A stretch of DNA of 64,000 bases from Burkholderia diffusa. GTDB lineage: Bacteria; Pseudomonadota; Gammaproteobacteria; Burkholderiales; Burkholderiaceae. The notes under the pieces were generated by a model, which saw only the letters and a program-made list of their open reading frames with translations, did not search any database and had not been told where the DNA came from. Both the position numbers and the translations under genes were made by a program. This document shows positions 27,329-36,535 of the stretch, piece by piece (the stretch's first letter is position 1; every line of letters begins with the position of its first letter). Where the stretch lies: contig NZ_CABVPN010000023.1 of NCBI RefSeq assembly GCF_902499115.1, positions 1-64,000 on the forward strand. The letters run 5' to 3'.

Positions 27329-27793
27329 ATGCCGATTTTCATTGCACTGTTCGCGCTCATCGCCGTGGGATGGGGCGCGGTTCATCTGTTTCACGTCATC
27401 GCCGCGCAGTTCGGCCAGCCGGTCGCGATCGCGGCCGCCTTGTTCGCCGCCGCGATCCTGATCGCGCTGATCGCGTGGTGGATCAAGCGCCGTCGCGACA
27501 TCGCACCGAACGCGAAGGAACAAGGCTGGACCCACGTCGTGCATCGCGAGTGGGGCGACGTGCGCGTGTCCGCGACGCAGGGGCTGCTGTGGCTGTCGCA
27601 CGACGGTGCGGACGGCCGCTATACGTTGTCGCAGCTCGACGGCTGCGAAGCCGAGCCGATCGACGGCCGCTGGCATCTGGTCGTGCGTGTGCGTGACGCC
27701 GCACGCGGTGAATGGAAGCTGCCGATGATGGACAAGCACGATGCGCGGCGCTGGGCGCGCGTGCTGATGCTCGCGAGGGACAGCCGGCTGTAA
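27329..27793 (+). CDS. Hypothetical membrane protein (154 aa)
   Basis: Two adjacent hydrophobic segments occupy about residues 2-48, followed by a cytoplasmic soluble part with many Trp residues, ending DKHDARRWARVLMLARDSRL. I recognise no named family. It lies 60 bp after the patatin gene in the same direction and may be the last gene of the adc operon. The ATG at 27329 opens directly into the first hydrophobic segment. Confidence 0.65.
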   Translation: MPIFIALFALIAVGWGAVHLFHVIAAQFGQPVAIAAALFAAAILIALIAWWIKRRRDIAPNAKEQGWTHVVHREWGDVRVSATQGLLWLSHDGADGRYTLSQLDGCEAEPIDGRWHLVVRVRDAARGEWKLPMMDKHDARRWARVLMLARDSRL

Positions 27794-27855
27794 CGGGCCA
27801 CTACCGCGTGCCGACGCCGGCACGGCCGCGCACGACGCATGACGCCCGCTGCTTT

Positions 27856-28740
27856 CTAGCGCGCGCCGAGCGCCCATAACGCGTCGAGCACGTGCTGGGT
27901 CGACCGCTCGACCGGGCCGGCCCGATGGGCGATGCCCAGTTCGCGCCACAACGCCGGACGCAGCGGCCGCATGACGATACGTGCATCCGGCAACGGGGCA
28001 CCCGCCTCGTGCGGCAGCAGCGTCGCGCCGTAGCCTGCAGCGACCAGACTCTTGATCGCATCGTTGTAGTTGAGTTCGATGCGCGGCTCGGGGCGGTGGC
28101 CACCGAGCGCGAACCATTCCGCGGTGAGCCGCGACAGGCGGGTAGTCGCATCGTTAAGAATCAGCGGACGCGCGGCCAGATAGGCCGGCGTCACACGCGC
28201 CGGAAGCCGCCAGGCCGCAGGTAGAAAGGCCAGCACCGGATCGCGCCGCCACGCGCGGATCGAGAGCCCCGCGACCGCCGGCTGTGGCAACGCCACCAGT
28301 CCGACGTCGAGCGTGCCCTGCGCAATGCGCGCCAGTGTGTCGTGCGACGTGAGCACGGCGATCTGAACATCGATGTCCGGATGCCGCTCGCGCAGCCGGG
28401 CCACCGCCTGCGGCAACAGATGGGCGATCGCCCCGGTCGATGCGCCGAGACGCACGCGCCCGGTCAGCCCCTGCACTTGTCGCTCCACGTCGTCGAGAGT
28501 CGACTCGACCTCGGCCAGCAGACGGCGCGCCCGCTCCACCAGCACCGCACCGATGGTCGACGGCTGCACGTTGCCGCGTGTGCGCGACAGCAACGGCGCA
28601 CCGATGCGGCTTTCGAGCTCGGCGACATGAAGGCTGACCGTCGGCGGCGCAAGATGAAGCAGTTGCGCGGCGGCCACGAAGGATCCCTGGTCGGCGATCG
28701 CGACCAGCGTACGCAGTCGATCCAGACTGATCTCGCGCAT
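27856..28740 (-). CDS. LysR-type regulator divergent from argC
   Basis: A 294-residue LysR protein. The HTH is at LDRLRTLVAIADQGSFVAAAQLLHLAPPTVSLHVAELESRIGAPLLSR, followed by a normal effector domain. It is divergent from an argC-type gene 118 bp away. The shared region has direct repeats of AGGAAAT about 21 bp apart (near 28754 and 28779). It probably controls argC; the effector is unknown. Confidence 0.83.
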   Translation of the reverse strand: MREISLDRLRTLVAIADQGSFVAAAQLLHLAPPTVSLHVAELESRIGAPLLSRTRGNVQPSTIGAVLVERARRLLAEVESTLDDVERQVQGLTGRVRLGASTGAIAHLLPQAVARLRERHPDIDVQIAVLTSHDTLARIAQGTLDVGLVALPQPAVAGLSIRAWRRDPVLAFLPAAWRLPARVTPAYLAARPLILNDATTRLSRLTAEWFALGGHRPEPRIELNYNDAIKSLVAAGYGATLLPHEAGAPLPDARIVMRPLRPALWRELGIAHRAGPVERSTQHVLDALWALGAR

Positions 28741-28858
28741 TCCCACCTCTCGTTCAGGAAATCTGAATTTCGCAATCAGGAAATTCAACTTTTCCTATTC
28801 TAGGCGTTCGATGGACGATACGGCTTTCCCGACGTCCGAAGCGAGAAACGCGACCATC

Positions 28859-29797
28859 ATGAGCCTCTCCACTGTCTACATCGACGGCGACCAAGGTACG
28901 ACCGGACTGCTGATCCACGAGCGCCTGCGGGATCGCACCGATCTGCGGCTCCTCACGCTGCCGGATGCCGAGCGCAAGAACCCCGCGCGGCGCAGCGAAG
29001 CGATCAACGCATCCGATATCGCGATTCTGTGCCTGCCCGACGCCGCCGCGCGCGAAGCAGTCGGCTTCATCCGGAATCCGGCGGTACGCGTGATCGACGC
29101 GAGCTCGGCCCATCGCACCGATCCGGAATGGGTCTACGGTTTTCCCGAGATGGTCCACGGACATGCGCAGACGATCGCGCACGCGCGGCGCGTCACCAAT
29201 CCGGGCTGCTATCCGACGGGCGCGATCAGCCTGCTCCGGCCGCTGCAACAAGCTGGCCTGCTGCCACGCGACTACCCGGCGAGCATCCATGCCGTGTCCG
29301 GTTACTCGGGCGGCGGCCGGACCGCCGTCGACGAATTCGAATCGAACGGGGCCGCACGCACGAAACCGCTGCAGGTCTACGGCCTCGCGCTCGCGCACAA
29401 GCACGTGCCCGAGATCCAGCTGCACGCGGGGCTCGCGCATCGTCCGCTGTTCGTGCCGGCTTACGGCGCCTATCGGCAAGGCATCGTGCTGACCGTGCCG
29501 ATCGAGCTGCGCCTTCTCCCGGCCGGCGTGACCGGTGAGTTGCTGCATGCGTGTCTCGCGCACCATTACGCCGACGCGCGCCACGTCGAGGTCACGCCGC
29601 TCGCGGATACGCGCACGATCACGCATCTCGATCCGCAAGCGCTGAACGGTACGAACGACCTGCGGCTTGGCGTGTTCGTGAATGCCGAGCACGGCCAGGT
29701 GCTGCTGTCCGCCGTGTTCGACAATCTCGGCAAAGGGGCATCCGGCGCGGCCGTGCAGAACCTCGATCTGATGCTCGGTGCGGCGAAAGCGGCGTAA
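28859..29797 (+). CDS. argC: N-acetyl-gamma-glutamyl-phosphate reductase (type 2 ArgC)
   Basis: A 312-residue enzyme that reduces N-acetylglutamyl phosphate to the semialdehyde in arginine synthesis. The catalytic Cys117 is in VTNPGCYPTGAI. The short length and the DGDQGTTGLLIHERL nucleotide loop place it in the type 2 (ArgC2) group. It stands as a single gene beside its own LysR regulator, away from other arg genes, so it may be a conditional paralogue rather than the main biosynthetic copy. An ATG at 28811 is an alternative start but lacks conservation. Confidence 0.9.
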   Translation: MSLSTVYIDGDQGTTGLLIHERLRDRTDLRLLTLPDAERKNPARRSEAINASDIAILCLPDAAAREAVGFIRNPAVRVIDASSAHRTDPEWVYGFPEMVHGHAQTIAHARRVTNPGCYPTGAISLLRPLQQAGLLPRDYPASIHAVSGYSGGGRTAVDEFESNGAARTKPLQVYGLALAHKHVPEIQLHAGLAHRPLFVPAYGAYRQGIVLTVPIELRLLPAGVTGELLHACLAHHYADARHVEVTPLADTRTITHLDPQALNGTNDLRLGVFVNAEHGQVLLSAVFDNLGKGASGAAVQNLDLMLGAAKAA

Positions 29798-29845
29798 GCC
29801 CCAGGCGGCCAACATCATCGGCCGGCCCGGCGCATCGCGGCCGCC

Positions 29846-29922
29846 GGTGCGTCGGTGCGTCGGTGCGTCGGTGCGTCGGTGCGTCGGTGCGTCGGTGCGT
29901 CGGTGCGTCGGTGCGTCGGTGC
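29846..29922 (+). repeat. Octamer tandem repeat (GGTGCGTC)9
   Basis: Nine perfect head-to-tail copies of GGTGCGTC run from 29846 to 29917, with a partial tenth. It lies 48 bp after the argC stop and 100 bp before the convergent LysR stop, so it is not inside a gene. A perfect 8-bp array can change copy number by slippage. Confidence 0.95.
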
Positions 29923-29992
29923 CTGCGGCACGCTACCGGCTCGCGACGCGGTTGCGAGCCGTCAACGGGCCTTGGCCGACGCTTCTTACATG

Positions 29993-30010
29993 CCCCCGTA
30001 AAAGCTCACC
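29993..30010 (-). repeat. Distal copy of the origin iteron
   Basis: The reverse complement reads GGTGAGCTTTTACGGGGG, matching the origin iteron consensus at 14 of 18 positions. It is in the convergent gap between argC and the next LysR gene. Confidence 0.6.
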
Positions 30011-30021
30011 TTTGGCCGATT

Positions 30022-30945
30022 TCAGGCCGCATCGTCACCCGCCGCGGCATTCAACCCGGCAAGCGCCTCCGCGAGAAAATCGACGCACACGCGCACTTTC
30101 GCCGAAGCCGCGACGCGTTCCGGATACACAGCCCAGATGTTCGCCGGCTGAATCACGTCCGACAGCACGCGACGCAGCGCGCCGCGTTCGATCAGTGGCC
30201 CCGCTTCCCAGATCGAGCGCAGCACGATCCCGCGCCCGGCCAGCGCCCATTGCACGGCCACCTCGCCGTGGTTCGTCGACAGCGCGCCGCCGACCTTCAC
30301 CGTTGCCGTTTCTCCGCGCAGGTTCAGCCGCCAGACGCCGAACGGATGGTCGCGCTCCTTGATCGCGAGGCAGTCGTGCGATGCGAGATCCGCGAGCGTG
30401 CGCGGCGTGCCGCGCCGTGCGAGATAGTCGGGCGACGCGCACAGCACGCGATAGTTCACGGCAAGGCGGCGAGCGATCAGGTGATCGGCGATCTCGTCGC
30501 CGATGCGCACGTCGAGGTCGTAGCCTTCGCCCGCGACGTCGACGAGCCGGTCGAACAGATCGAGCCGCACGTTCAGCTGCGGATAACGCGCGGAGAAGTC
30601 GAGCAACGCCGGCGCGACGACATGACGGCCGAAGCCGAAGCTGCTCGATATGCGCAGCGTGCCGCGCGGCACCGTGCGCGTGGTCGACACGTCCTCGACG
30701 AGATGGTCGACGTCATCGAGAATCTTCTCGGCACGCGCGAACACGCGTTCGCCGGCCTCCGTGACCGTCACGCGGCGCGTCGAGCGATGCAGCAGCCGCG
30801 TGCCGAGCTGCGCCTCGAGCAGCGCGATGCGCTTGCTCACATATGCGGGCGATACCGCGAGCTGCTCGGCCGCCGCGCTGAAGCTCGTCAGGCGGACGAC
30901 CAGGCTGAAGACGCGCAGGTCGTCGAGATTCGGCGATTTGTTCAC
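30022..30945 (-). CDS. LysR-type regulator divergent from tartrate/malate dehydrogenase (DmlR type)
   Basis: A 307-residue LysR protein. The HTH region NLDDLRVFSLVVRLTSFSAAAEQLAVSPAYVSKRIALLEAQLG is followed by an effector domain (PRGTLRISSSFGFGRHVVAP). It is divergent from a tartrate/D-malate dehydrogenase gene 117 bp away, the arrangement of dmlR-dmlA in E. coli and of ttu-type regulators. It is therefore likely an activator responding to malate or tartrate. Confidence 0.85.
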   Translation of the reverse strand: MNKSPNLDDLRVFSLVVRLTSFSAAAEQLAVSPAYVSKRIALLEAQLGTRLLHRSTRRVTVTEAGERVFARAEKILDDVDHLVEDVSTTRTVPRGTLRISSSFGFGRHVVAPALLDFSARYPQLNVRLDLFDRLVDVAGEGYDLDVRIGDEIADHLIARRLAVNYRVLCASPDYLARRGTPRTLADLASHDCLAIKERDHPFGVWRLNLRGETATVKVGGALSTNHGEVAVQWALAGRGIVLRSIWEAGPLIERGALRRVLSDVIQPANIWAVYPERVAASAKVRVCVDFLAEALAGLNAAAGDDAA

Positions 30946-31062
30946 GATTCGTGGAAAGTCGATTAACCTTTCGCACGATTTTAATCTGAATGGAAATAAA
31001 TAAAATGGCGTCGTGTACCGCTGCGCACGCTGCCGGCGGCCCGATCAGCCAAGGAGGCTTGC

Positions 31063-32148
31063 ATGAGCGACAAGACGTACAAGATTGCCGTCATCCCCGG
31101 TGACGGCATCGGCCGTGAAGTGATGCCCGAGGGCCTGCGCGTGCTCGACGCCGTGACGGCGCGCTTCGGCATCCGTTTCCAGTTCGAGCAGATCGACTGG
31201 GCGAGTTGCGACTACTACGCCCAGCACGGCAAGATGATGCCGGACGACTGGAAGGCCCGGCTCACGGGCATGGATGCGATCCTGTTCGGTGCGGTCGGCT
31301 GGCCCGCGACGGTGCCCGATCACATTTCGCTGTGGGGTTCGCTGCTGAAATTCCGCCGCGAATTCGACCAGTACATCAACCTGCGGCCCGCGCGCCTGTT
31401 CGACGGCGTGCCGTCGCCGCTCGCCGGCCGCAAAGCAGGCGACATCGACTTCATGATCGTGCGCGAGAACACCGAAGGCGAATATTCGTCGGTCGGCGGC
31501 ACGATGTTCGAAGGCACCGAGCGCGAAGTGGTGATGCAGCAATCGATCTTCACGCGCCACGGCACGGAGCGCGTGCTGAAGTTCGCGTTCGAGCTCGCGC
31601 AGCGCCGCGCGAAGCGCCTGACCGTCGCGACGAAGAGCAACGGCATCGCGATCAGCATGCCGTGGTGGGACGCACGCGCGGCCGAGATGGGCGAACGCTA
31701 TCCCGAGATCGCCGTCGACAAGCAGCACATCGACATCCTGTGCGCGCGCTTCGTGCTGCAGCCTGACCGCTTCGACGTCGTCGTCGCGTCGAACCTGTTC
31801 GGCGACATCCTGTCCGACCTCGGGCCGGCCTGCACGGGCACGATCGGCATCGCGCCGTCGGCGAACCTGAACCCGGATCGCACGTTTCCGTCGCTGTTCG
31901 AACCGGTGCACGGCTCCGCGCCGGACATTGCGGGCCAGTACGTCGCGAACCCGATCGCGATGATCTGGTCGGCGGCGATGATGCTCGACTTCCTCGGCAA
32001 CGGCGCGGGTCGCGAACGCGCGGCGCACGATGCGATCGTCGCGGCGATCGAGGACGTGCTGCGCACCGGGCCGCGCACGCGCGATCTCGGCGGTCAGGTG
32101 GGGACGCAGGAAGTGGGCGAGGCGATCGCGGCGCGGATCGCCGGCTGA
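31063..32148 (+). CDS. Tartrate/D-malate dehydrogenase (decarboxylating)
   Basis: A 361-residue beta-decarboxylating dehydrogenase of the isocitrate/isopropylmalate family. The signature NLFGDILSDLGPACTGTIGIAPSAN holds the metal-binding Asp residues, RENTEGEYSSVGG is the substrate loop, and HGSAPDIAGQYVANP the NAD site. TtuC/DmlA-type enzymes oxidise tartrate or D-malate. AAGGAG precedes the ATG. The DmlR-like neighbour supports this over LeuB. Confidence 0.88.
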   Translation: MSDKTYKIAVIPGDGIGREVMPEGLRVLDAVTARFGIRFQFEQIDWASCDYYAQHGKMMPDDWKARLTGMDAILFGAVGWPATVPDHISLWGSLLKFRREFDQYINLRPARLFDGVPSPLAGRKAGDIDFMIVRENTEGEYSSVGGTMFEGTEREVVMQQSIFTRHGTERVLKFAFELAQRRAKRLTVATKSNGIAISMPWWDARAAEMGERYPEIAVDKQHIDILCARFVLQPDRFDVVVASNLFGDILSDLGPACTGTIGIAPSANLNPDRTFPSLFEPVHGSAPDIAGQYVANPIAMIWSAAMMLDFLGNGAGRERAAHDAIVAAIEDVLRTGPRTRDLGGQVGTQEVGEAIAARIAG

Positions 32149-32591
32149 CGGAACGTCCGAAGGCGCGCGGCTCGGAAGTGTTCGATCGATGTCATGCTCA
32201 AGGGTGAGCAGCACGACTGACTGCCGCGCACCTTCGCCGATTTCGACGCGCACGCCTGTATGCGTGCATGTCGATGACGAACGGTGAGTTGGATCGCACA
32301 TCGATACACACCGATTGAATCTCACCACCATGCGTGTATGCAGCAAGTGCGCCGCCGATGTCGCATTCGATCCGCATGCGAGCAACGCTTCGCTCAGTGC
32401 AACCGGACCGTTTCCTGCGAAGATTGATCGGTGAGATGCAGGGCGTGAAGAATCACACCGTCCCGCACGAAATGCCTCCTCTCCCGAAAACGCTCACCTC
32501 AACCCGCGGCTCCCGTATTCCCTCACCGTTGAGCACAGGCGTCACGCTCGATGCACAATCGAGCGCGTCCACGCGACGCCATCGTGCTACG
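32149..32591. other. Convergent gene-free stretch carrying one distal iteron
   Basis: No supported gene. CTCCCGAAAACGCTCACC at 32481-32498 is the inverted form of the origin iteron. I see no intrinsic terminator with a T-run. Confidence 0.5.
32481..32498 (-). repeat. Distal copy of the origin iteron
   Basis: The reverse complement is GGTGAGCGTTTTCGGGAG, 16 of 18 bases identical to the core consensus, in an intergenic gap about 11 kb left of the initiator gene. Confidence 0.7.
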
Positions 32592-33071
32592 TCACAGCCC
32601 AAGATCGGACAGACCGGGATGATCGTCCGGACGGCGACCGAGAGGCCAGTGGTACAGGCGATCCGCTTCGCGAATCGGCAGGTCGTTGATGCTCGCGTGG
32701 CGATGCGCCATCAAGCCGTTTTCGTCGAACTCCCAGTTTTCGTTCCCGTATGAGCGGAACCAGTTGCCGGCGTCGTCATGCCATTCGTATGCGAATCGCA
32801 CCGCGATGCGATTGCCGCCGAACGCCCACAGCTCCTTGATCAGCCGGTAGTCGAGCTCGCGCGTCCATTTCCGCTGCAGCAGTCCGACGATCTCGTCGCG
32901 GCCCGTCACGAACTCCGCGCGATTGCGCCACCGGCTCTGCGGCGTATAGGCAAGCGAGACGCGCTGCGGGTCGCGCGTGTTCCACGCATCCTCCGCGGCA
33001 CGCACTTTCTGGCGCGCCGTATCGAGCGTGAAGGGCGGAACGGGCGGACGAATTTCCGGGGAAGCGGACAT
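32592..33071 (-). CDS. DUF1348 / NTF2-like (SnoaL-fold) protein
   Basis: A 159-residue protein with the conserved RPPVPPFTLDTARQKVRAAE start, an EDAWNTRDPQRVSLAYTPQS segment and the FRSYGNENWEFDENGLM stretch of the DUF1348 branch of the NTF2-like superfamily. Function is unknown; the fold forms a small-molecule pocket. AGGAG precedes the ATG at 33071. It follows the TetR gene by 55 bp and is probably regulated by it. Confidence 0.85.
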   Translation of the reverse strand: MSASPEIRPPVPPFTLDTARQKVRAAEDAWNTRDPQRVSLAYTPQSRWRNRAEFVTGRDEIVGLLQRKWTRELDYRLIKELWAFGGNRIAVRFAYEWHDDAGNWFRSYGNENWEFDENGLMAHRHASINDLPIREADRLYHWPLGRRPDDHPGLSDLGL

Positions 33072-33126
33072 GGGATGCTCCTGTTCAAGGTTGGGGCTGC
33101 GCACGAACGCAGCCGGTTGGGACACG

Positions 33127-33741
33127 TTACTTCGACGCTCGAGACACCGTTTCGAGCAAGAGCTCGGCGGTTGCGCGCGCGTCGCGCGCCGCAGTCGCTT
33201 CGCCGCTGACGAGCGCGACGCCGATCGCGCCGTCGATCAGCACCAGCCATTGGCGCGCGATGCGGGCCAGGCCGCGGCGCTCGATGCCGGCGTCGTCGGC
33301 ATACGCGTCGAGCCGCTCGCGCACGAACGCGAGCAAGCGCGCCTTGTGCATACGCGCGACGACGCGTATCGGATCGTCGGCGTCGGCAATCTCGCCGGAC
33401 GCGTTCAGGAACGCGCAGCCGTGAAAATCGGGTTGCGAGAACCAGTCGCGCAGCACATCGAACATGCCGAGCAAGTGCGCACGCGGCGACTTGCCGCGCG
33501 CCAGCGTGGCATCGACGAACCAGCGCATCCAGCGCTCGTCGCGCCGCTCGAGGGCGGCGACAACCAGCGCCTCCTTCGATTCGAACTGCGAATAAAAGCT
33601 CTTTCGCGCGGCACCGGATCGCTTCACGATCGCATCGACACCCGTGGCGTGGATGCCGCCCGAGTAGATCAGCGCTTCGGCCGCGTCGAGCAGTCGATCG
33701 CGAACGGCCGGTTCGCCGGAGAAGTCATCATGTGTGTTCAT
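33127..33741 (-). CDS. TetR/AcrR-family regulator
   Basis: A 204-residue protein. The N-terminal HTH (AVRDRLLDAAEALIYSGGI, then GVDAIVKRSGAARKSFYSQFESKEAL) is typical of TetR. The C-terminal domain has DFHGCAFLNASGEIAD, which resembles the ligand domain of AcrR-type proteins that sense small electrophiles or solvents. It lies first in an apparent two-gene unit with DUF1348. The ATG at 33741 places the HTH near the N-terminus as usual. Confidence 0.88.
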   Translation of the reverse strand: MNTHDDFSGEPAVRDRLLDAAEALIYSGGIHATGVDAIVKRSGAARKSFYSQFESKEALVVAALERRDERWMRWFVDATLARGKSPRAHLLGMFDVLRDWFSQPDFHGCAFLNASGEIADADDPIRVVARMHKARLLAFVRERLDAYADDAGIERRGLARIARQWLVLIDGAIGVALVSGEATAARDARATAELLLETVSRASK

Positions 33742-33932
33742 GGGTTTGCGGTAGAACGATCGTTCTCCAACGTCAACACCCATGTGAAAAGGCCCTGCCG
33801 TCGGAAGGGCCGAACGCCGCATGGTTTCGGTGGCGGGCAGCGCATCGCAGGCGGCGTTTACGACATTTTTTCTTGAAGCTGGCGCAGGGTGCTCACTACA
33901 CTTCGGTCACCCCGTCTGGCCGAAAGGACATC

Positions 33933-34571
33933 ATGCAGCGACCGGAATCCGCACGCGCCAAGCGTGCCTATGCAGCTTATGCGAAGCGGCTCGATGGCCG
34001 CGTCGTCGTACGGCGTTTCGATCCGTGCAGCGATTCGTATGAATCGCTGACCGCGTTGCTGCATCGCGCGTACGCGCCGCTCGGCGCCGCAGGCTTCAAC
34101 TGTCCCGGTGTCGACCAGCCGGCGTCGGAGACGCGCGAACGCATGCTCACCGGCGAGTGTTTCGTCGCGCTCGGTAACGGGCATCTGGTCGCGACGATCA
34201 CGATGCAGCCGCACGACCCCGATTCGCGGTGCGATCCGTACCGCAGCCGACGCGTCGCGACGCTCGGCCAGTTGGCCGTCGATCCGGTCTGGCAGGATCG
34301 CGGCATCGGCCGAGCGCTGCTCGCGTTCGCGCAACGGCGGGCGGCCGCGCGTGGCGCGACGCACCTCGCGCTTGACGCGCCGCATGCGGCTGTCCGGCTC
34401 GTCGACTTCTATCGACGCGAAGGGTTTCAGTTGATCGACGTGATGCGGTTTGCAGGACACAGCTATGACAGCGCGATCCTGTGCAAGGCCGTTGGCGTGT
34501 CGGACGGGAGGATACCTGCATCCGACATGACGTCGATCGATGTCACGCGGCGTGCCGGAGCGGCGTCATGA
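33933..34571 (+). CDS. GNAT-family N-acetyltransferase
   Basis: A 212-residue protein. The acetyl-CoA pyrophosphate loop is QDRGIGRALLAF after LGQLAVDPVW, which defines GNAT motif A; motif B is DFYRREGFQLID. A polar N-terminal part with many Arg precedes the domain. The acceptor substrate is unknown. The start at 33933 follows a GAAAGGACATC ribosome site. It overlaps the next gene by four bases (ATGA). Confidence 0.85.
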   Translation: MQRPESARAKRAYAAYAKRLDGRVVVRRFDPCSDSYESLTALLHRAYAPLGAAGFNCPGVDQPASETRERMLTGECFVALGNGHLVATITMQPHDPDSRCDPYRSRRVATLGQLAVDPVWQDRGIGRALLAFAQRRAAARGATHLALDAPHAAVRLVDFYRREGFQLIDVMRFAGHSYDSAILCKAVGVSDGRIPASDMTSIDVTRRAGAAS

Positions 34572-34969
34572 AACACGAAGCTGACGACGATCGTGCGCGG
34601 CTCGCACTGAAGCATGCCCGCACACGGGCAGCGCTGCGCATGCGCGGGCTGGTGAAGCTGACGGTCGTCACGATCGCGGTCACGCAACTTCTGACGCTCG
34701 TGTTCGAGGCCCTGCTCGTCGCGGTCGGCTACGCGCCGGAAGCCGCGACGTTGCTGCTGTTCCGCTTCGTCACGTGCGCGCTCGTCAGCTTCTGGCTTCA
34801 GGCGGACGCATCCCGCGTGTATCGGCATGCGGCGAAGCGCGGGCTCGTGACGATGTCCGGTGAGCATGGCGAACTGATCGAGATCGCACCGCAATGCCCA
34901 AAACGCTGGCTCGTCGTGTTGAATCTGCAACTCGAACCGCGATGGTTGAACGGTGAGCGGATCAGATAG
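34568..34969 (+). CDS. Hypothetical membrane protein (133 aa)
   Basis: After a charged N-terminus (MKHEADDDRARLALKHARTR) there are two hydrophobic helices at about residues 29-50 and 58-80. A soluble tail follows with ISSNR-free sequence ending LQLEPRWLNGERIR. No family is recognised. ATGA overlap with the GNAT gene indicates translational coupling and perhaps a joint role. Confidence 0.65.
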   Translation: MKHEADDDRARLALKHARTRAALRMRGLVKLTVVTIAVTQLLTLVFEALLVAVGYAPEAATLLLFRFVTCALVSFWLQADASRVYRHAAKRGLVTMSGEHGELIEIAPQCPKRWLVVLNLQLEPRWLNGERIR

Positions 34970-35493
34970 CGGGCAGCGCACCAATCAATGCGGTCTGGCA
35001 GGCGGACAGGTGAGTTCGCACGTCGTTGATCGGCTCACGCATCAAGAAGGCGCCGTGACGGCGTTGCGTGGTGACGTGCTGTCACGAAAGCACGGCAAGA
35101 CCGTGGCCAGGCAGGCGGTGCGACAGGGCGGCGCTATTCAGGCGCGGCAAACGAAACGGAAGGGCAGGAAGAGACACTCGCGCCGAGCGACGCGATAGTG
35201 CGGGCGGGAGCGCGACGCTGACGGGTGAGATGCATGCGTGATTGCATGTCATCGATACGCGCTGCGGCAGCGAAGCGCGATCGCCCTCATATCGTCAAGA
35301 AGAAACGCCGTGCCGTCGTTGAATTCCTCGCCTGCGCGTCACACGACGGCACGATCGAGGCCATCATTCGGCACGCAAACAGCTCCCGAATAATCTCACC
35401 TCACGCGTTCTTCGAAGCAGCCCTGCCTAGACAAACGCTCATGCCGACACGAACGGGGCACTCGGCAAACGCGCCGAGCCGCCCCGCCGGCAC
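34970..35493. other. Convergent gene-free stretch with one distal iteron
   Basis: These 524 bp have no supported coding region; the frames here are Arg-rich and lack domains. CTCCCGAATAATCTCACC at 35383-35400 is an inverted iteron copy. I noticed no other ordered structure. Confidence 0.5.
35383..35400 (-). repeat. Distal copy of the origin iteron
   Basis: The reverse complement reads GGTGAGATTATTCGGGAG, 16 of 18 bases matching the consensus. It is about 8 kb left of the initiator gene, in the gap before the tdh stop. Confidence 0.7.
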
Positions 35494-36522
35494 TCAGACC
35501 GTCCAGTCGAGGATCACCTTACCGCTTTCACCGGACAGCATCGCGGCGAAGCCTTGTTCGTAATCGTCGGCTGCAAAACGATGCGTGATGATCGGCGACA
35601 GATCGAGGCCGCTTTGCAGCATCGCGACCATCTTGTACCAGGTCTCGAACATCTCGCGCCCGTAGATGCCCTTGATCTCTAGCCCCTTGAAGATCACCTG
35701 GTTCCAGTCGATCGCCGTCTGCGCGGGCGGAATGCCGAGCAGCGCAACCTTGCCGCCGTGATTCATCGCCTCGAGCATGCTGGTGAACGCGCTCGGCACG
35801 CCCGACATCTCGAGGCCGACGTCGAAGCCTTCCGTCATGTGCAGGTCGGCCATCACGTCGCGCAGCGACTCGCGTGCGACGTTGACCGCGCGCGTCGCGC
35901 CCATCTTGCGCGCGAGTTCGAGCCGGTAGTCGTTGATATCGGTGATCACGACGTTGCGCGCGCCGACGTGCTTCGCGATCGCGACGGCCATGATGCCGAT
36001 CGGGCCCGCGCCCGTGATCAGCACGTCCTCGCCGACGAGATTGAACGACAGCGCCGTATGCGTCGCGTTGCCGAACGGATCGAAGATCGACGCGAGATCG
36101 TCGGAGATCTCGGGCGGAATCTTGAACGCGTTGAACGCGGGAATCGCCAGATACTCGGCGAACGCGCCCTCTCGATTCACGCCGACGCCGACCGTGTTGC
36201 GGCACAGATGCCGGCGGCCGGCACGACAGTTGCGACAGAAGCCGCACGTGATGTGGCCTTCGCCGGACACGCGGTCGCCGATCGCGAAGCCGCGCACTTC
36301 CTGCCCCATCTCGACGATCTCCCCGACGTATTCGTGGCCGACGTGCATGGGTACGGGAATCGTCTTCTGCGCCCAGTCGTCCCACTTCCAGATATGGATG
36401 TCGGTGCCGCAGATCGCCGTGCGGCGAATCTTGATCAGCACGTCGTTGTGTCCGACCTCGGGGCGCTTCACGCGCGTGAGCGTGAGGCCCGGGCCGCGCT
36501 CGAGCTTTGCCAGTGCTTTCAT
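35494..36522 (-). CDS. tdh: L-threonine 3-dehydrogenase
   Basis: A 342-residue zinc-dependent medium-chain dehydrogenase that oxidises L-threonine to 2-amino-3-ketobutyrate. Catalytic zinc ligands are Cys38 (AICGTDIHIW), His63 and Glu64 (VGHEYVG). The structural zinc loop CGFCRNCRAGRRHLC is intact, and GAGPIGIMAVAIAKHVGA binds NAD. It lies 13 bp after kbl, forming the two-step threonine-to-glycine route. Confidence 0.95.
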   Translation of the reverse strand: MKALAKLERGPGLTLTRVKRPEVGHNDVLIKIRRTAICGTDIHIWKWDDWAQKTIPVPMHVGHEYVGEIVEMGQEVRGFAIGDRVSGEGHITCGFCRNCRAGRRHLCRNTVGVGVNREGAFAEYLAIPAFNAFKIPPEISDDLASIFDPFGNATHTALSFNLVGEDVLITGAGPIGIMAVAIAKHVGARNVVITDINDYRLELARKMGATRAVNVARESLRDVMADLHMTEGFDVGLEMSGVPSAFTSMLEAMNHGGKVALLGIPPAQTAIDWNQVIFKGLEIKGIYGREMFETWYKMVAMLQSGLDLSPIITHRFAADDYEQGFAAMLSGESGKVILDWTV

Positions 36523-36535
36523 GGTCGCGCCTCCG

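Noticed and set aside
26024..28117. Long minus-strand frame opposite the patatin gene
   Set aside because: Shadow of a gene with clear catalytic motifs; it shows no domain of its own.
29846..29922. Coding repeat (RCVGASVR units) in a short plus-strand frame
   Set aside because: The translation arises from an 8-bp repeat cycling through frames; no gene contains it.
29551..30966. Plus-strand frame running through the octamer repeat and antisense to the LysR gene
   Set aside because: It only reads through the repeat and the reverse of the regulator; no ribosome site or domain.
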